Below, piece by piece: positions 27,675-36,888 of a stretch of 64,000 nucleotides of DNA (position 1 is its first letter; each line of letters begins with the position of its first letter). Made by a program: the position numbers and the translations under genes. The stretch covers positions 62,001 to 126,000 of the forward strand of contig NZ_BCUD01000007.1 of the NCBI RefSeq assembly GCF_001591105.1. The letters are read 5' to 3'. The notes beneath the pieces were generated by a model, which saw nothing but the letters and a program-made list of their open reading frames with translations, made no database searches and had not been told where the DNA came from. This DNA comes from Vibrio nereis NBRC 15637. GTDB lineage: Bacteria > Pseudomonadota > Gammaproteobacteria > Enterobacterales > Vibrionaceae.

Positions 27675-30551
27675 CTAGAATAAAGATTTAAGATATTGCT
27701 TAACTTTATCTATATGTGCTTGCCTATCAAACATCGTTTTTTGTTCAGTACTTAAGAACAGCTCTGCATATTTTTGATCCAGCTCTTTTTCTAGGAACAA
27801 CAAGTACAACTTAGGATCAATGTGACCTGAGGTCGCCATCTTAGTCATGATACTGATCGATTCAGTAAGGGTCTTGGCCTTTTTGTATGGTCTATCACTT
27901 GATGTCAGCGCCTCAAAGACATCGGCGATCGCCATTACTCTTGCTGGTAAGGAAAGGTGCTGTTCTGAAAGCCCTTTCGGATAGCCCTGGCCATCCATGC
28001 GCTCATGATGCCCACAGGCAATTTCGGGTACATTTTTGAGATGCTCAGGATAGGGGAGCCGCTGTAACATCATCATGGTCTGTATAATGTGGTCATTAAT
28101 AATAAACCTTTCTTCGTCTGTCAGTGTACCGTGCCTGATAGATAGATTGTAAAGCTCGCCGCGGTTGTACTTTAGCTCTCCGGGCTCAAGCACAAAGGGT
28201 TCAGACCACATATCTTTCGGGCTAGCACCTTCTGGCCAAGCGATTTGATGGATAGGTTTATCACTTAACAGTGGCTCCATGACAGGTAACGGAACAGGTT
28301 TGCTTGCTCGCTCCTTTTCAAGCCAAGAAACACCAAGCTGATCGTCAAGTGTGCGTTTCCATTGGTATTGGCTGATTGAATAAAGCCTGTCAATGTCGTG
28401 GGGATCCATTGACTCACGGCCTATATTGCACTGGGCTACGAACGCAAAGTCTTCATCAAATTGTTGGTGTTTTTTGTTCAGTGTCTGTTGTAGCTCTGTC
28501 TTTTCTCTCCCTTCAGAAACTCCTTTCCAATAATCGATTTCTGCCTGGGCTTTCAACAGTTCAAAACGCATGCGTATCTCATGAATTCGGTCGTAGATAG
28601 TCTCAAGCTTGGTTGCTTTATCAATCACGTACTCTGGTGTGGTGACTTTGCCACAATCGTGCATCCAAGACGCAAGGTACAACGCTTCCCAATCGTTTTT
28701 GCTCATCGTAAAGGTAGGGAAATGCTTGTTATCTTCATCTGCCGCTTTTGTTAGCATTTCACTTAGCTTAGGAACGCGTTGGCAATGGCTACCAGTGTAC
28801 GGAGATTTTGTGTCTATGGCGGAGGCAATAAGTTCGACAAAGGCATTAAGCATTTCTTTTTGTTCGCGAATCTTATCGATGTTTTCTTTGGCCAGTTCAG
28901 CGAAGCTTAAAAGTTCTTTTAAGAAAGCATGTTTATCACTTTGTGAGGCGGTAATGGCTCTCTCATATCCTAATAAAAGAACTCCAACTAACTGCTGATT
29001 CCTATTGATCAGTGGGAACATAAAAATGTCGGTGTTGTAGAGCGTCTCTCGGTAACTGGCTACGCAGTTATCGTTGCGTCTGATGTGGATCATCTCCCCT
29101 TTTGATAGGTCTTTCTGTATCCAAGCCGTTGAGCCAAGGAACTCATTCAAATCGATTTTAAAAGGAATGATGGCGTGGTTAGCCGCAACATCGAATTCCG
29201 ACGTTTTGGCGTTTTTGGTATAGAGGACGATCGTTTCAGCCTTCGTCACCAGATAGCTTTGATGGGTAATCGTTTTGGCCAAAACAGAGAAGTCTTGATT
29301 GCTGGCGGTTTCTCGTAACAGACCTAATAAGTCATGCAGTGTGTGTTCCATTAATTCAATCGATTGGGTGAGATCCGCGACTTCTTTTATGACGCTTTTG
29401 GGGTAACGGGTTTTCTTAAAATCAAACCGTGCAATGCTGTCTGTCTGTAAGACGAGTTTTTTCAATGGTCTAGATAGCCTTTGGGCCACAAACCAAACCA
29501 CAATGATACTGACCGCTAGCAGCGCCAGCGCCACCTTTACTTGTCTGTCACGCATCGAAAATAAATTAGCCAATAGATCTTCTTGTGGCGTTACTTCGGC
29601 AAGAAGCAGGCGCGTGTGCTCATTTAAGTTTACAGGTGTCATGGTCAGTGACCAAGTGTTCATCTCACCAGTGACTTTTTTGTAGAAGGGGCCAGCAGAA
29701 ACGCGCTCGAAAATAGAGGAAAACAAGCTATTACTGAGTTCCTGACGGACTTGTGGTACATTGGCTCCCAAGCTGACATCGACTTGGTGATGAGCCAGAA
29801 CGGTGAACTGGTTATCAAACAGAATGAGCTTACTGTTGGTAGAGTTTCCGAGTTTGCTGATTTGTTGGGAAAGAGCGTCAAGAGTAAAGTCGGCTCCTAC
29901 TACTAATCTTCCATTGTGAGAGCGCCTAGAGAGCGTGACTCCACTGGTTTCCAAAAAGTAAAAGAAATAGGGTTCCGTTAGCCTTATTTTTCCGTCAATA
30001 CTTGCGTTAACAAACCAAGGCCTGAGTCTAGGGTCAAACTTGTTGTCCATTGACTCCCTAGCCGCAACCTGCTGGTAGCTACCATCCATAAAATAATAGC
30101 GGTCGAGGCCATTAACCGACGTTGTATGCACCATCAGATTTGCTTTTTCTGGTGCGTTGAATCTTTTCCTGTCTTGATTGCTTCTGAGCGATCGCAGTAA
30201 GGTGAGATCGCCGTGCTCATTAGCGTAGTAAAGAGCCGCTAATTCAGGGTTACGTTCAAAAATTAGGTTTACATACTGCAGAAAACGTCGTTCCTCGACT
30301 GGGGAGGGGTGTTGCTCGACCACTTGGCTCATCGCTAAGAAATCCAAGGCAGTCAAAATAGGGCCAACTTTTTGCTGAAAGGTTGACTCCAGTTTGAAGC
30401 TATTCTCTTTACCGACTTCCTGAGCACTGCTTGCGAGTAGCTCTTGGGCATGGCGGTAACTTATCGCAATCAGCACCGAGCCGACGATCGTCGTCAGAAT
30501 CAAGAATAAACTCGTGATGTGGATGCTGAGAGAATAGCGACGTATTTTCAT
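27675..30551 (-). CDS. Membrane HD-GYP phosphodiesterase-like protein with Cache and GAF domains
   Basis: About 958 residues. Membrane helix near 10-30; dCache-type periplasmic sensor (about 40-330, with DPRLRPWFVNA); second helix near 345-365; HAMP-like segment; GAF-like domain (about 420-570). A C-terminal HD-GYP domain has WMHDCGKV near 630 and ERMDGQGYPKGL near 853. HD-GYP proteins hydrolyse c-di-GMP. The HD-to-GYP distance here is about 220 residues against roughly 60 usually, so a large helical insert splits the domain. Start ATG 30551 was chosen over an in-frame TTG at 30569. Confidence 0.92.
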   Translation of the reverse strand: MKIRRYSLSIHITSLFLILTTIVGSVLIAISYRHAQELLASSAQEVGKENSFKLESTFQQKVGPILTALDFLAMSQVVEQHPSPVEERRFLQYVNLIFERNPELAALYYANEHGDLTLLRSLRSNQDRKRFNAPEKANLMVHTTSVNGLDRYYFMDGSYQQVAARESMDNKFDPRLRPWFVNASIDGKIRLTEPYFFYFLETSGVTLSRRSHNGRLVVGADFTLDALSQQISKLGNSTNSKLILFDNQFTVLAHHQVDVSLGANVPQVRQELSNSLFSSIFERVSAGPFYKKVTGEMNTWSLTMTPVNLNEHTRLLLAEVTPQEDLLANLFSMRDRQVKVALALLAVSIIVVWFVAQRLSRPLKKLVLQTDSIARFDFKKTRYPKSVIKEVADLTQSIELMEHTLHDLLGLLRETASNQDFSVLAKTITHQSYLVTKAETIVLYTKNAKTSEFDVAANHAIIPFKIDLNEFLGSTAWIQKDLSKGEMIHIRRNDNCVASYRETLYNTDIFMFPLINRNQQLVGVLLLGYERAITASQSDKHAFLKELLSFAELAKENIDKIREQKEMLNAFVELIASAIDTKSPYTGSHCQRVPKLSEMLTKAADEDNKHFPTFTMSKNDWEALYLASWMHDCGKVTTPEYVIDKATKLETIYDRIHEIRMRFELLKAQAEIDYWKGVSEGREKTELQQTLNKKHQQFDEDFAFVAQCNIGRESMDPHDIDRLYSISQYQWKRTLDDQLGVSWLEKERASKPVPLPVMEPLLSDKPIHQIAWPEGASPKDMWSEPFVLEPGELKYNRGELYNLSIRHGTLTDEERFIINDHIIQTMMMLQRLPYPEHLKNVPEIACGHHERMDGQGYPKGLSEQHLSLPARVMAIADVFEALTSSDRPYKKAKTLTESISIMTKMATSGHIDPKLYLLFLEKELDQKYAELFLSTEQKTMFDRQAHIDKVKQYLKSLF

Positions 30552-30738
30552 ATCTAATCCATTTATCAATGACCTATTAAGTATTATTCAATATGTCGAT
30601 CATGCAAAAGTTATAGTCAGAAAATAAACTATGAGTGTTGGGTCCGTGGCTTTTTCACGGATGTTTAATTTGCTTTGAAGGCACCAACGGGGATAGGCTA
30701 AAGGCATTGCAGAGAATGGAATTGGTTAGTCGCGAGAT

Positions 30739-31482
30739 ATGAAATTAGTCATTGATACCCACACTCACACTTATGCCAGTGGTCATGCCTACAGCACATT
30801 GATTGAAAATGCGAGATTGGCGAAACAAAATGGCTTAGAGATGTTTTGTACCACCGATCACGCAGAGTCTATGCCTGGTGCACCTCATTATTGGTTCTTC
30901 TCTAACCAGCGAGTGCTGCCCCGTTTTCTTGAAGGCGTTGCCGTCATTCGAGGTGTAGAATCGAATATTCTGAACACCGAAGGTGAGGTTGATATTCATC
31001 CCTCAACCGATCGTAACCTAGATTGGGCGATCGCCAGTTTTCATGAACCTGTGTTTCGACCCGCAAATAAAGAAACCCACACACAAGCATTGCTGAATGT
31101 GATTAAGGGTGGTCGTATTGATGCACTAGGACATTTAGGGAATCCAAACTTTGACTTTGATTTTGAGCGAGTTTTGCAGTGTGCCAAAGACCATAACGTA
31201 GCCATCGAAATCAATAACACGACGCTTAAGGGCAACAGCCGAGTTGGCAGCGTAGAAAGGTGTTACGACATTGCGCAGATTGGTAAAGATATCGGCGTTT
31301 ACTTTACCACAGGTAGCGATGCACACTTTTGCCACGATGTGGGCAACCTAAGTCTTGTGGCTGAGTTGTTTGAGAAAGTGGGCGTAGATAAGCAGAAAGT
31401 GATTACTCACAGCTGCCGTCAATTTTTAGAGTTTTTGGAGCTTCGTGGCAGGGCAACGATACCTGAATATCAAAGTTTATAG
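30739..31482 (+). CDS. PHP-domain phosphatase (YcdX family)
   Basis: A 247-residue metal-dependent phosphoesterase. The PHP metal ligands are visible: [15 protein letters not shown] at the N-terminus, CTTDHAE near residue 40, a Glu in GVESN near 75, LGHLGNPN near 133, and [10 protein letters not shown] near 195. E. coli YcdX has trinuclear zinc and phosphatase activity with an unclear substrate. It is divergent from the HD-GYP gene. Confidence 0.9.
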   Translation: MKLVIDTHTHTYASGHAYSTLIENARLAKQNGLEMFCTTDHAESMPGAPHYWFFSNQRVLPRFLEGVAVIRGVESNILNTEGEVDIHPSTDRNLDWAIASFHEPVFRPANKETHTQALLNVIKGGRIDALGHLGNPNFDFDFERVLQCAKDHNVAIEINNTTLKGNSRVGSVERCYDIAQIGKDIGVYFTTGSDAHFCHDVGNLSLVAELFEKVGVDKQKVITHSCRQFLEFLELRGRATIPEYQSL

Positions 31483-31566
31483 TTTGAAACAAAAATGTTG
31501 CTCAACTTTAAGTACGAAATTCAGTAAAATGACGTTTTTTACAGCCCAACAAAGAAGAATATTACA

Positions 31567-31950
31567 ATGAGAAAGTTAATCCCAGCTCTGGCTATTTTTG
31601 TTTCTGCTCATACATTTGCGGCAGATGTTGACCTGAAAGCAAATATGAAGCAGATGAAAGTGGAGTTTAAACACGCTGCTGAAGCTACAGAAATCACAAC
31701 GATGAAAACGGCGATTGAGAACCTGTCTAACCTGGTTGAAGAGTCTAAACGTGGTGAGTACGCGCCAGAAAAATTCGACATTTATTTAGAAGGCTTCAAC
31801 AAGCTGTCCGTTGCGTTAGATTCTGTTGAATCAAAACTTGAAGCGGGTGATATTGATGCAGCTAAAGCAGAACTTAAGCAAGTTGACTCACTGCGTGAAG
31901 AGTACCACGACAAGAAAAACCCAAGCATCTGGAGCAAGTTGTTTGGTTAA
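31567..31950 (+). CDS. Cytochrome b562 family protein, periplasmic
   Basis: A 127-residue protein with a Sec signal peptide (cut after HTFA, about residue 18). A four-helix bundle follows. The N-terminal Met of helix 1 (ANMKQM) and the C-terminal His in EEYHDKK are the expected haem ligands of cytochrome b562. No CXXCH is present, so haem is bound non-covalently. It is a soluble periplasmic electron carrier of uncertain partner. Confidence 0.85.
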   Translation: MRKLIPALAIFVSAHTFAADVDLKANMKQMKVEFKHAAEATEITTMKTAIENLSNLVEESKRGEYAPEKFDIYLEGFNKLSVALDSVESKLEAGDIDAAKAELKQVDSLREEYHDKKNPSIWSKLFG

Positions 31951-32091
31951 TCTTGAATGTCTATGGCTCTGGTAGTGCTTAAAAACTGAGCTTTACCACA
32001 AAGTCATGACCGTGGTTGAGTTTTAGAGAATTAATTACGGAAATTGTTACTTACTCGTTATATATTTGAGTTTCGTAATGAGAGAGTGACG

Positions 32092-32496
32092 ATGACACGT
32101 AACCCCCGCTTTAACTCAGCCATGTTATCAGCAAGCGCCCTAAGTTGGGTGCTTGTTACGTTGATGCCTGTGATCAACGCTCATGGCGCCAGTGCGGGTG
32201 TCTGGGCGACACTGTGTACCATCAACGGTTTTGAGTTGGTACAGGTTGAAGAGGGTAACGTTGAAACCCAGCACAGCAAACCTTGTCCATTCAGTCATTT
32301 CTCGAGTTTTCACCAAGATTCACTTCCAACACCTCTCTACACTGCACGACACACACTGACCGTAGTCGAGTCGTACGCTTTTTTGGCTCTAAGCGTGCGC
32401 TACCAGATTGCTGTCCCGCGTGCGCCTCCTATGGCATTCTCATTACCATCTATGTTTTACACCCACCTCCCTTTGTTATTCCAGTTTCTCCGCTAA
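32092..32496 (+). CDS. Hypothetical membrane/secreted protein, DUF2946-like
   Basis: About 134 residues from the ATG at 32092 (GAGAGAG upstream); the longer frame from 32044 has no better start. It has an N-terminal hydrophobic segment (ALSWVLVTLMPVINAHGASAG), a CPFSHF motif and a C-terminal aromatic tail, as in DUF2946 proteins often linked to copper handling (from memory). Its 3' end overlaps the restored reading of the convergent LysR gene by 20 bp. Confidence 0.55.
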   Translation: MTRNPRFNSAMLSASALSWVLVTLMPVINAHGASAGVWATLCTINGFELVQVEEGNVETQHSKPCPFSHFSSFHQDSLPTPLYTARHTLTVVESYAFLALSVRYQIAVPRAPPMAFSLPSMFYTHLPLLFQFLR

Positions 32497-33397
32497 CGCA
32501 TCACTCACATAATCAATAAACGCTCTTAATCGTGCAGGCATATACTTAGTTTGCGCGTATTGCATCGCCACTCCGCCGTGGTAGTTACTTTTAATGGTCC
32601 AGTTGGCTAACACGGGCACCACTTCGCCACTTTTTTATCGCATCTGCAATCACGAAATCGTGGAAGATGCCAATTCCCAACGCGTTCTTAACCCCTGTTA
32701 GACGCATTTGTGAGTGGTTAACCGCGTATCGGCCAGAGACGGAAACCGAGTGAAACTCATCGTCTTTGAAGAAATCCCAGATATGGTCGCGGTCATTTTC
32801 CGCCAAATAAAGGCAGTCGTGCTCGACAAGTTGATTTGGATGAGACGGCATGCCACGTTGCTGAATATAGTCTGGGCTAGCACACAGAACCAAGTTGGTG
32901 CTGCCGATCTCTTTGAGCACCAAATTCTCGTCGGGTTTGTCAGTCAGCTTAAACGCAATATCTATGTTGTCGCGGATCAGGTCGATTTCGCCGTCTGCGA
33001 CACGCAACTTGAGTTGGATATCTGGATATTGCTTAAGAAAGGGAACCACAAAAGGTTGCAACACTGAGTTTAAAAATGCTTCTGGCGCCGCCACAGTTAA
33101 CGCGCCGCTTATTTCGGTGTGGTCAGAAACGGAGAGTTCCACCGCTTGTTTCGCCGCATTGACCATAATCACCGCCTGATCATAAACCTGTTGCCCAGCT
33201 CGAGTGATAATTAAGGTGCGAGTGGTGCGCTCAAACAGCTTCACCGACAAGGATGCCTCCAAACGCGTCACCATCTTACTCAATGCGGAAGGGGTGACTT
33301 CGAGTTTTTTCGCCGCTGCGGTAAAGCTGCCTTCTTCCACGATCAGAATAAAACTTGCCAAATCAGGGAGAAGGGCAATCAGCTTCATGTTGTTCAT
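32477..33397 (-). pseudogene. LysR-family regulator with a single-base frameshift near its 3' end
   Basis: The start (ATG 33397) and N-terminal helix-turn-helix are intact (GSFTAAAKKLEVTPSALSKMVTRLE), followed by a substrate-binding domain. In frame the protein stops at 32591 after an un-LysR-like tail. Removing one A from the A6 run at 32631-32636 (minus-strand AAAAAA) restores a normal C-terminus, AIKSGEVVPVLANWTIKSN..., ending LAEKLE at 32477. This is either a real disrupting mutation, a sequencing error, or transcript slippage at the A-run. It is divergent from kbl-tdh. Confidence 0.8.
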
Positions 33398-33595
33398 AAT
33401 ATTTGCTGTTAACTACGCCATTAATTGTGTCTAGTAGAGCTTATTTGTGCCTCAGATTCAATAATGTTTTTCCACCCAGTGGGATAATGGATTCACGACG
33501 CTTCGTTTACACTTAAGTTAATTCACTGTAGGCACGAAGCCGCAGCATTAACGCAAGCATTGAGCTTAATAATTATAACTAGGAAGGAATTTGAA

Positions 33596-34792
33596 ATGAC
33601 TTCTGCATTCTACGAACAGATTCAAAATCAGATCGAAGAAGTAAAGGCTGAAGGCCTATACAAATCAGAGCGCATCATCACATCTCAGCAGCAAGCGGCT
33701 GTTAAAATCTCAACCGGTGAAGAAGTTCTTAACTTCTGTGCGAACAACTACCTTGGCCTTGCTAACCATCCTGCATTAATCGAAGCAGGCAAAGCAGGCA
33801 TGGATGAGCACGGTTTTGGTATGGCGTCTGTTCGCTTTATCTGTGGTACTCAAGACATCCACAAAGAACTTGAACAAAAGCTTTCTAAATTCCTAGGCAA
33901 AGAAGACACGATTCTTTACACCTCTTGTTTTGATGCAAACGCAGGTCTGTTTGAAACCATTCTAGGCAAAGAAGATGCAATCATTTCAGATGCTCTGAAC
34001 CACGCGTCTATCATCGACGGTGTTCGCCTATGTAAAGCGATGCGTTTCCGTTACTCAAACAACAACATGGAAGAGCTAGAGCAGCAACTTATCGCTGCGA
34101 AAGAGGCGGGTGCTCGCCACATTCTAATCGTCACTGATGGCGTATTCTCTATGGATGGTGTGGTAGCGAATCTACCTGCTATTTGTGATCTGGCAGAGAA
34201 GTACGGTGCATTAACGATGGTTGATGATTCTCACGCAGTCGGCTTTATGGGTAAAACCGGTGCAGGTACGCATGAGTTCCACAACGTTGTGGATCGCATT
34301 GACATCATCACTGGTACGCTGGGTAAAGCTATGGGTGGCGCGTCAGGTGGTTACACGTCTGGTAAAGCTGAAGTGATTGACTGGTTGCGTCAGCGCTCTC
34401 GTCCTTACCTATTCTCTAACTCTGTGGCTCCTGCGATCGTTAACGCATCTATCCGTGTACTAGATCTGCTTGAAGAAAGCGGCGACCTGCGTGACCGTTT
34501 ATGGGAGAACGCAACACACTTCCGCGCTCGTATGACAGAAGCTGGCTTTACGCTTGCAGGTGCAGACCACGCGATCATCCCAATTATGTTGGGCGATGCG
34601 AAAGTAGCGGCAGAATTTGCTGAGCGCGCACTAGAAAAGGGCATCTACGTTGTCGGTTTCTCTTTCCCAGTAGTACCAAAAGGTCAGGCTCGTATTCGTA
34701 CACAGATGTCAGCGGCGCACTCCCGTGAGCAACTAGACCGCGCAATCGACGCGTTCATTGAAGTTGGTCGTGACATGGAGATCATCAAGTAA
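33596..34792 (+). CDS. kbl: 2-amino-3-ketobutyrate coenzyme A ligase (glycine C-acetyltransferase)
   Basis: A 398-residue PLP enzyme cleaving 2-amino-3-ketobutyrate with CoA to glycine and acetyl-CoA. The PLP Lys is in [10 protein letters not shown] (about residue 244). [10 protein letters not shown] and [10 protein letters not shown] are family hallmarks. The ATG at 33596 follows AGGAAGG; an upstream in-frame start at 33560 lacks support. Its TAA overlaps the tdh ATG (TAATG), so the pair is translationally coupled for threonine degradation. Confidence 0.97.
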   Translation: MTSAFYEQIQNQIEEVKAEGLYKSERIITSQQQAAVKISTGEEVLNFCANNYLGLANHPALIEAGKAGMDEHGFGMASVRFICGTQDIHKELEQKLSKFLGKEDTILYTSCFDANAGLFETILGKEDAIISDALNHASIIDGVRLCKAMRFRYSNNNMEELEQQLIAAKEAGARHILIVTDGVFSMDGVVANLPAICDLAEKYGALTMVDDSHAVGFMGKTGAGTHEFHNVVDRIDIITGTLGKAMGGASGGYTSGKAEVIDWLRQRSRPYLFSNSVAPAIVNASIRVLDLLEESGDLRDRLWENATHFRARMTEAGFTLAGADHAIIPIMLGDAKVAAEFAERALEKGIYVVGFSFPVVPKGQARIRTQMSAAHSREQLDRAIDAFIEVGRDMEIIK

Positions 34793-35823
34793 TGAAAATC
34801 AAAGCACTTTCGAAACTAAAGCCTGAAGAAGGCATTTGGATGACTGAAGTGGACAAGCCTGAGCTTGGCCACAACGATATTCTGATCAAAATTAAGAAAA
34901 CCGCGATCTGTGGTACCGACGTTCATATCTACAACTGGGATGAATGGTCACAAAAGACGATTCCAGTACCTATGGTTGTCGGCCATGAATACGTAGGTGA
35001 AGTGGTTGGTATCGGCCAGGAAGTTCGCGGTTTTGAAATTGGTGACCGCGTTTCTGGCGAAGGTCACATCACTTGTGGTCACTGCCGTAACTGTCGTGGC
35101 GGCCGTACACACCTATGTCGTAACACTGTGGGTGTGGGTGTAAACCGTGAAGGTGCATTCGCAGAATACCTTGTGATTCCAGCATTCAATGCATTTAAGA
35201 TCCCTGACGAGATCTCTGACGACCTAGCGTCTATCTTCGACCCGTTCGGTAACGCGGTACACACTGCGCTGTCATTCGACCTCGTCGGTGAAGACGTGCT
35301 GATCACTGGCGCTGGCCCGATCGGCATCATGGCGGCAGCGGTTGCGAAACATGTTGGTGCGCGTCACGTGGTGATTACTGATGTAAACGAATACCGCCTA
35401 GAGCTAGCACGCAAAATGGGTGTGACTCGCGCAGTGAACGTTGCTGAGCAAAAGCTTGAAGACGTTATGGCTGAACTTGGCATGACTGAAGGCTTCGACG
35501 TAGGCCTTGAAATGTCAGGCAACCCATCAGCGTTTAACTCAATGCTGACGACGATGAACCACGGTGGACGTATCGCGCTACTGGGTATTCCACCATCAGA
35601 CATGGGTATTGATTGGAACCAAGTGATCTTCAAAGGCTTGGTGATCAAAGGTATCTATGGCCGTGAAATGTTCGAAACCTGGTACAAGATGGCTTCATTG
35701 ATTCAGTCAGGCCTAGACCTAACACCAATCATCACTCACCACTACAAGATTGATGATTTCCAGAAAGGTTTCGACGTGATGCGCAGCGGCGCTTCAGGCA
35801 AAGTTATCCTTGATTGGGAATAA
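34792..35823 (+). CDS. tdh: L-threonine 3-dehydrogenase
   Basis: A 343-residue zinc medium-chain dehydrogenase oxidising threonine with NAD+ to 2-amino-3-ketobutyrate, the substrate of Kbl. The catalytic zinc region is [14 protein letters not shown] and GHEYVG. The structural zinc site is [15 protein letters not shown] (about 96-110). The cofactor site is [13 protein letters not shown]. The length equals E. coli Tdh within two residues. Confidence 0.97.
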   Translation: MKIKALSKLKPEEGIWMTEVDKPELGHNDILIKIKKTAICGTDVHIYNWDEWSQKTIPVPMVVGHEYVGEVVGIGQEVRGFEIGDRVSGEGHITCGHCRNCRGGRTHLCRNTVGVGVNREGAFAEYLVIPAFNAFKIPDEISDDLASIFDPFGNAVHTALSFDLVGEDVLITGAGPIGIMAAAVAKHVGARHVVITDVNEYRLELARKMGVTRAVNVAEQKLEDVMAELGMTEGFDVGLEMSGNPSAFNSMLTTMNHGGRIALLGIPPSDMGIDWNQVIFKGLVIKGIYGREMFETWYKMASLIQSGLDLTPIITHHYKIDDFQKGFDVMRSGASGKVILDWE

Positions 35824-35888
35824 TCAATCTCCCTGTTCAGCCAACAAATGCGCGTAAAATACTGACACATTAGTCACGCTATATACAA

Positions 35889-35914
35889 AGCCCGCCTAAT
35901 TCGGCGGGCTTTTC
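35889..35914. terminator. Terminator after tdh
   Basis: AGCCCGCC/GGCGGGCT stem with loop TAATTC, then TTTTC. It also serves the convergent gene ending at 35927. Confidence 0.9.
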
Positions 35915-35926
35915 AATTCGGATCGA

Positions 35927-36373
35927 TTAATTGCTTTGTGCGATCTGTGAGTATTGTCTAAGCAAGTCCGTCAAGGTAGTCACCCATTCCAGTGCGTTTT
36001 TAGGGCTCTGTTTCACGATGATTTCCACGTGATTACAGTGGGTTTCTAATGGAATAGCTCTTTCAAGATGGAACGATACCGAATAGAAGTGCCAAAGTAA
36101 CAGGCGCTGCATACGCTGAATATTCTGCTGTTTGTTCTCAGACTCTTCAAACAGGGCGGGTAGTTCACTTAACGCGATGGCGTTCATTCTTAACATGGCG
36201 TCAAATTGTGCTTCTTGAAGCTTGTCTTCTGACGTTGTTTCTTCTTGATCAAATGTGAACAGTTCCGTCATGGACTCTTCAGGAACCAGTCTGTGAACCA
36301 TTCTTAGGCTCAGTTCCTCGAGCTCTTCGCGAGAGGTTTGTGAAAGAGAAGCGTAAGTATAGTCGCGTTGCAT
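35927..36373 (-). CDS. Hypothetical protein, 148 residues
   Basis: Starts MQRDYTYASLSQTSREELEEL at ATG 36373. The longer frame to 36421 is less likely because it has no ribosome site. It is acidic and helical with no membrane segment or signal peptide; no family is recognised. It sits just downstream of the predicted sRNA on the same strand, with the sRNA terminator between them. Read-through from the sRNA promoter could express it. Confidence 0.75.
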   Translation of the reverse strand: MQRDYTYASLSQTSREELEELSLRMVHRLVPEESMTELFTFDQEETTSEDKLQEAQFDAMLRMNAIALSELPALFEESENKQQNIQRMQRLLLWHFYSVSFHLERAIPLETHCNHVEIIVKQSPKNALEWVTTLTDLLRQYSQIAQSN

Positions 36374-36440
36374 TGTCGTTTCTCGAACTTTTAAATGGCT
36401 GCGTATTGTAAACCCATTCATAGCAAAGGTGCGAGCAAGA

Positions 36441-36537
36441 AATAAAAAGGCCCCACGGGGTAGTGGGGCTTATAGTTGTAATTGCTTTAACTAACTGACG
36501 TTGTTAGGGGAAGTCGTTGAGGGCACGTCAGGCCACT
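36441..36537 (-). ncRNA. Predicted small RNA, candidate Qrr sponge (QrrX-like)
   Basis: A minus-strand RNA of roughly 95 nt. It has a stem TGACGT/ACGTCA (about 36526-36531 with 36495-36500). The exposed segment CTAACAACGTCAGTTAG (36491-36507) follows, then a terminator GCCCCAC/GTGGGGC (36450-36469) with CTTTTTATTT. CTAACAACGTCAGTT is the exact complement of AACTGACGTTGTTAG in the conserved pairing region of Vibrio Qrr sRNAs. Pairing continues past one mismatch to about 20 nt. A weak promoter (TTGAAA, 15 bp, TAATGG) lies at about 36542-36568. A Qrr sponge called QrrX is known in V. cholerae; orthology is not shown here. Confidence 0.7.
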
Positions 36538-36665
36538 CACCATTAAGGCTAGAACTCTATTTTCAATACACCAAACAGTTATGTTAATGAGAACGATTTT
36601 AGTTTGATCGTTTTGAAGTTGATTCACAATAAATGGGACAAGTTACATATTTGATGTCAATAAAG

Positions 36666-36681
36666 TGTGATGCACATCACT
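36666..36681. promoter_or_regulatory. CRP-cAMP binding site candidate upstream of nupC
   Basis: TGTGATGCACATCACT matches the CRP consensus TGTGA-N6-TCACA at all but the last base. Its centre is about 110 bp upstream of the likely nupC transcription start and about 135 bp from the sRNA start on the other side, so it could act on either. Confidence 0.7.
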
Positions 36682-36770
36682 ATGTAAAAGTAATCGAATG
36701 TAAGCTGGTTATTGATTAAACAGTTGAACGTTTGCTTAAAAATATGTGATGAATATCTATTTTTCTTCGT

Positions 36771-36888
36771 TATACTTCCCGCCCGGTTAAGAGCAAGCGC
36801 TCTACCAATACAAGCCGTCACAAGGAAAAGTGAATGACCCCACGGACCGGACCAGCTAACAATCCAATGCTTGTAGAGGTTATCTTCA
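36771..36888 (+). promoter_or_regulatory. nupC promoter and folded leader
   Basis: A -10 box TATACT (36771-36776) gives a start near 36783 and a leader of about 105 nt. The leader holds a hairpin AGAGC/GCTCT (36789-36802). A 7-bp long-range stem TACAAGC/GCTTGTA (36809-36815 with 36869-36875) encloses about 53 nt with further pairing (CCGT/ACGG, GTCA/TGAC). The arrangement resembles a multi-branch sensing fold, but it matches no riboswitch class I can name. Confidence 0.4.

Noticed and set aside
32631..32636. Programmed -1 frameshift (A AAA AAG) in the LysR gene
   Set aside because: The slippery heptamer is present, but the frame that restores the LysR C-terminus is +1, not -1, and no stimulatory structure was seen.
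36491..36507. A Qrr sRNA on the plus strand
   Set aside because: The plus strand carries the AACTGACGTTGTTAG core, but it lacks the 5' Qrr hairpin, a downstream U-tailed terminator and a sigma-54 promoter. The only terminator points the other way.
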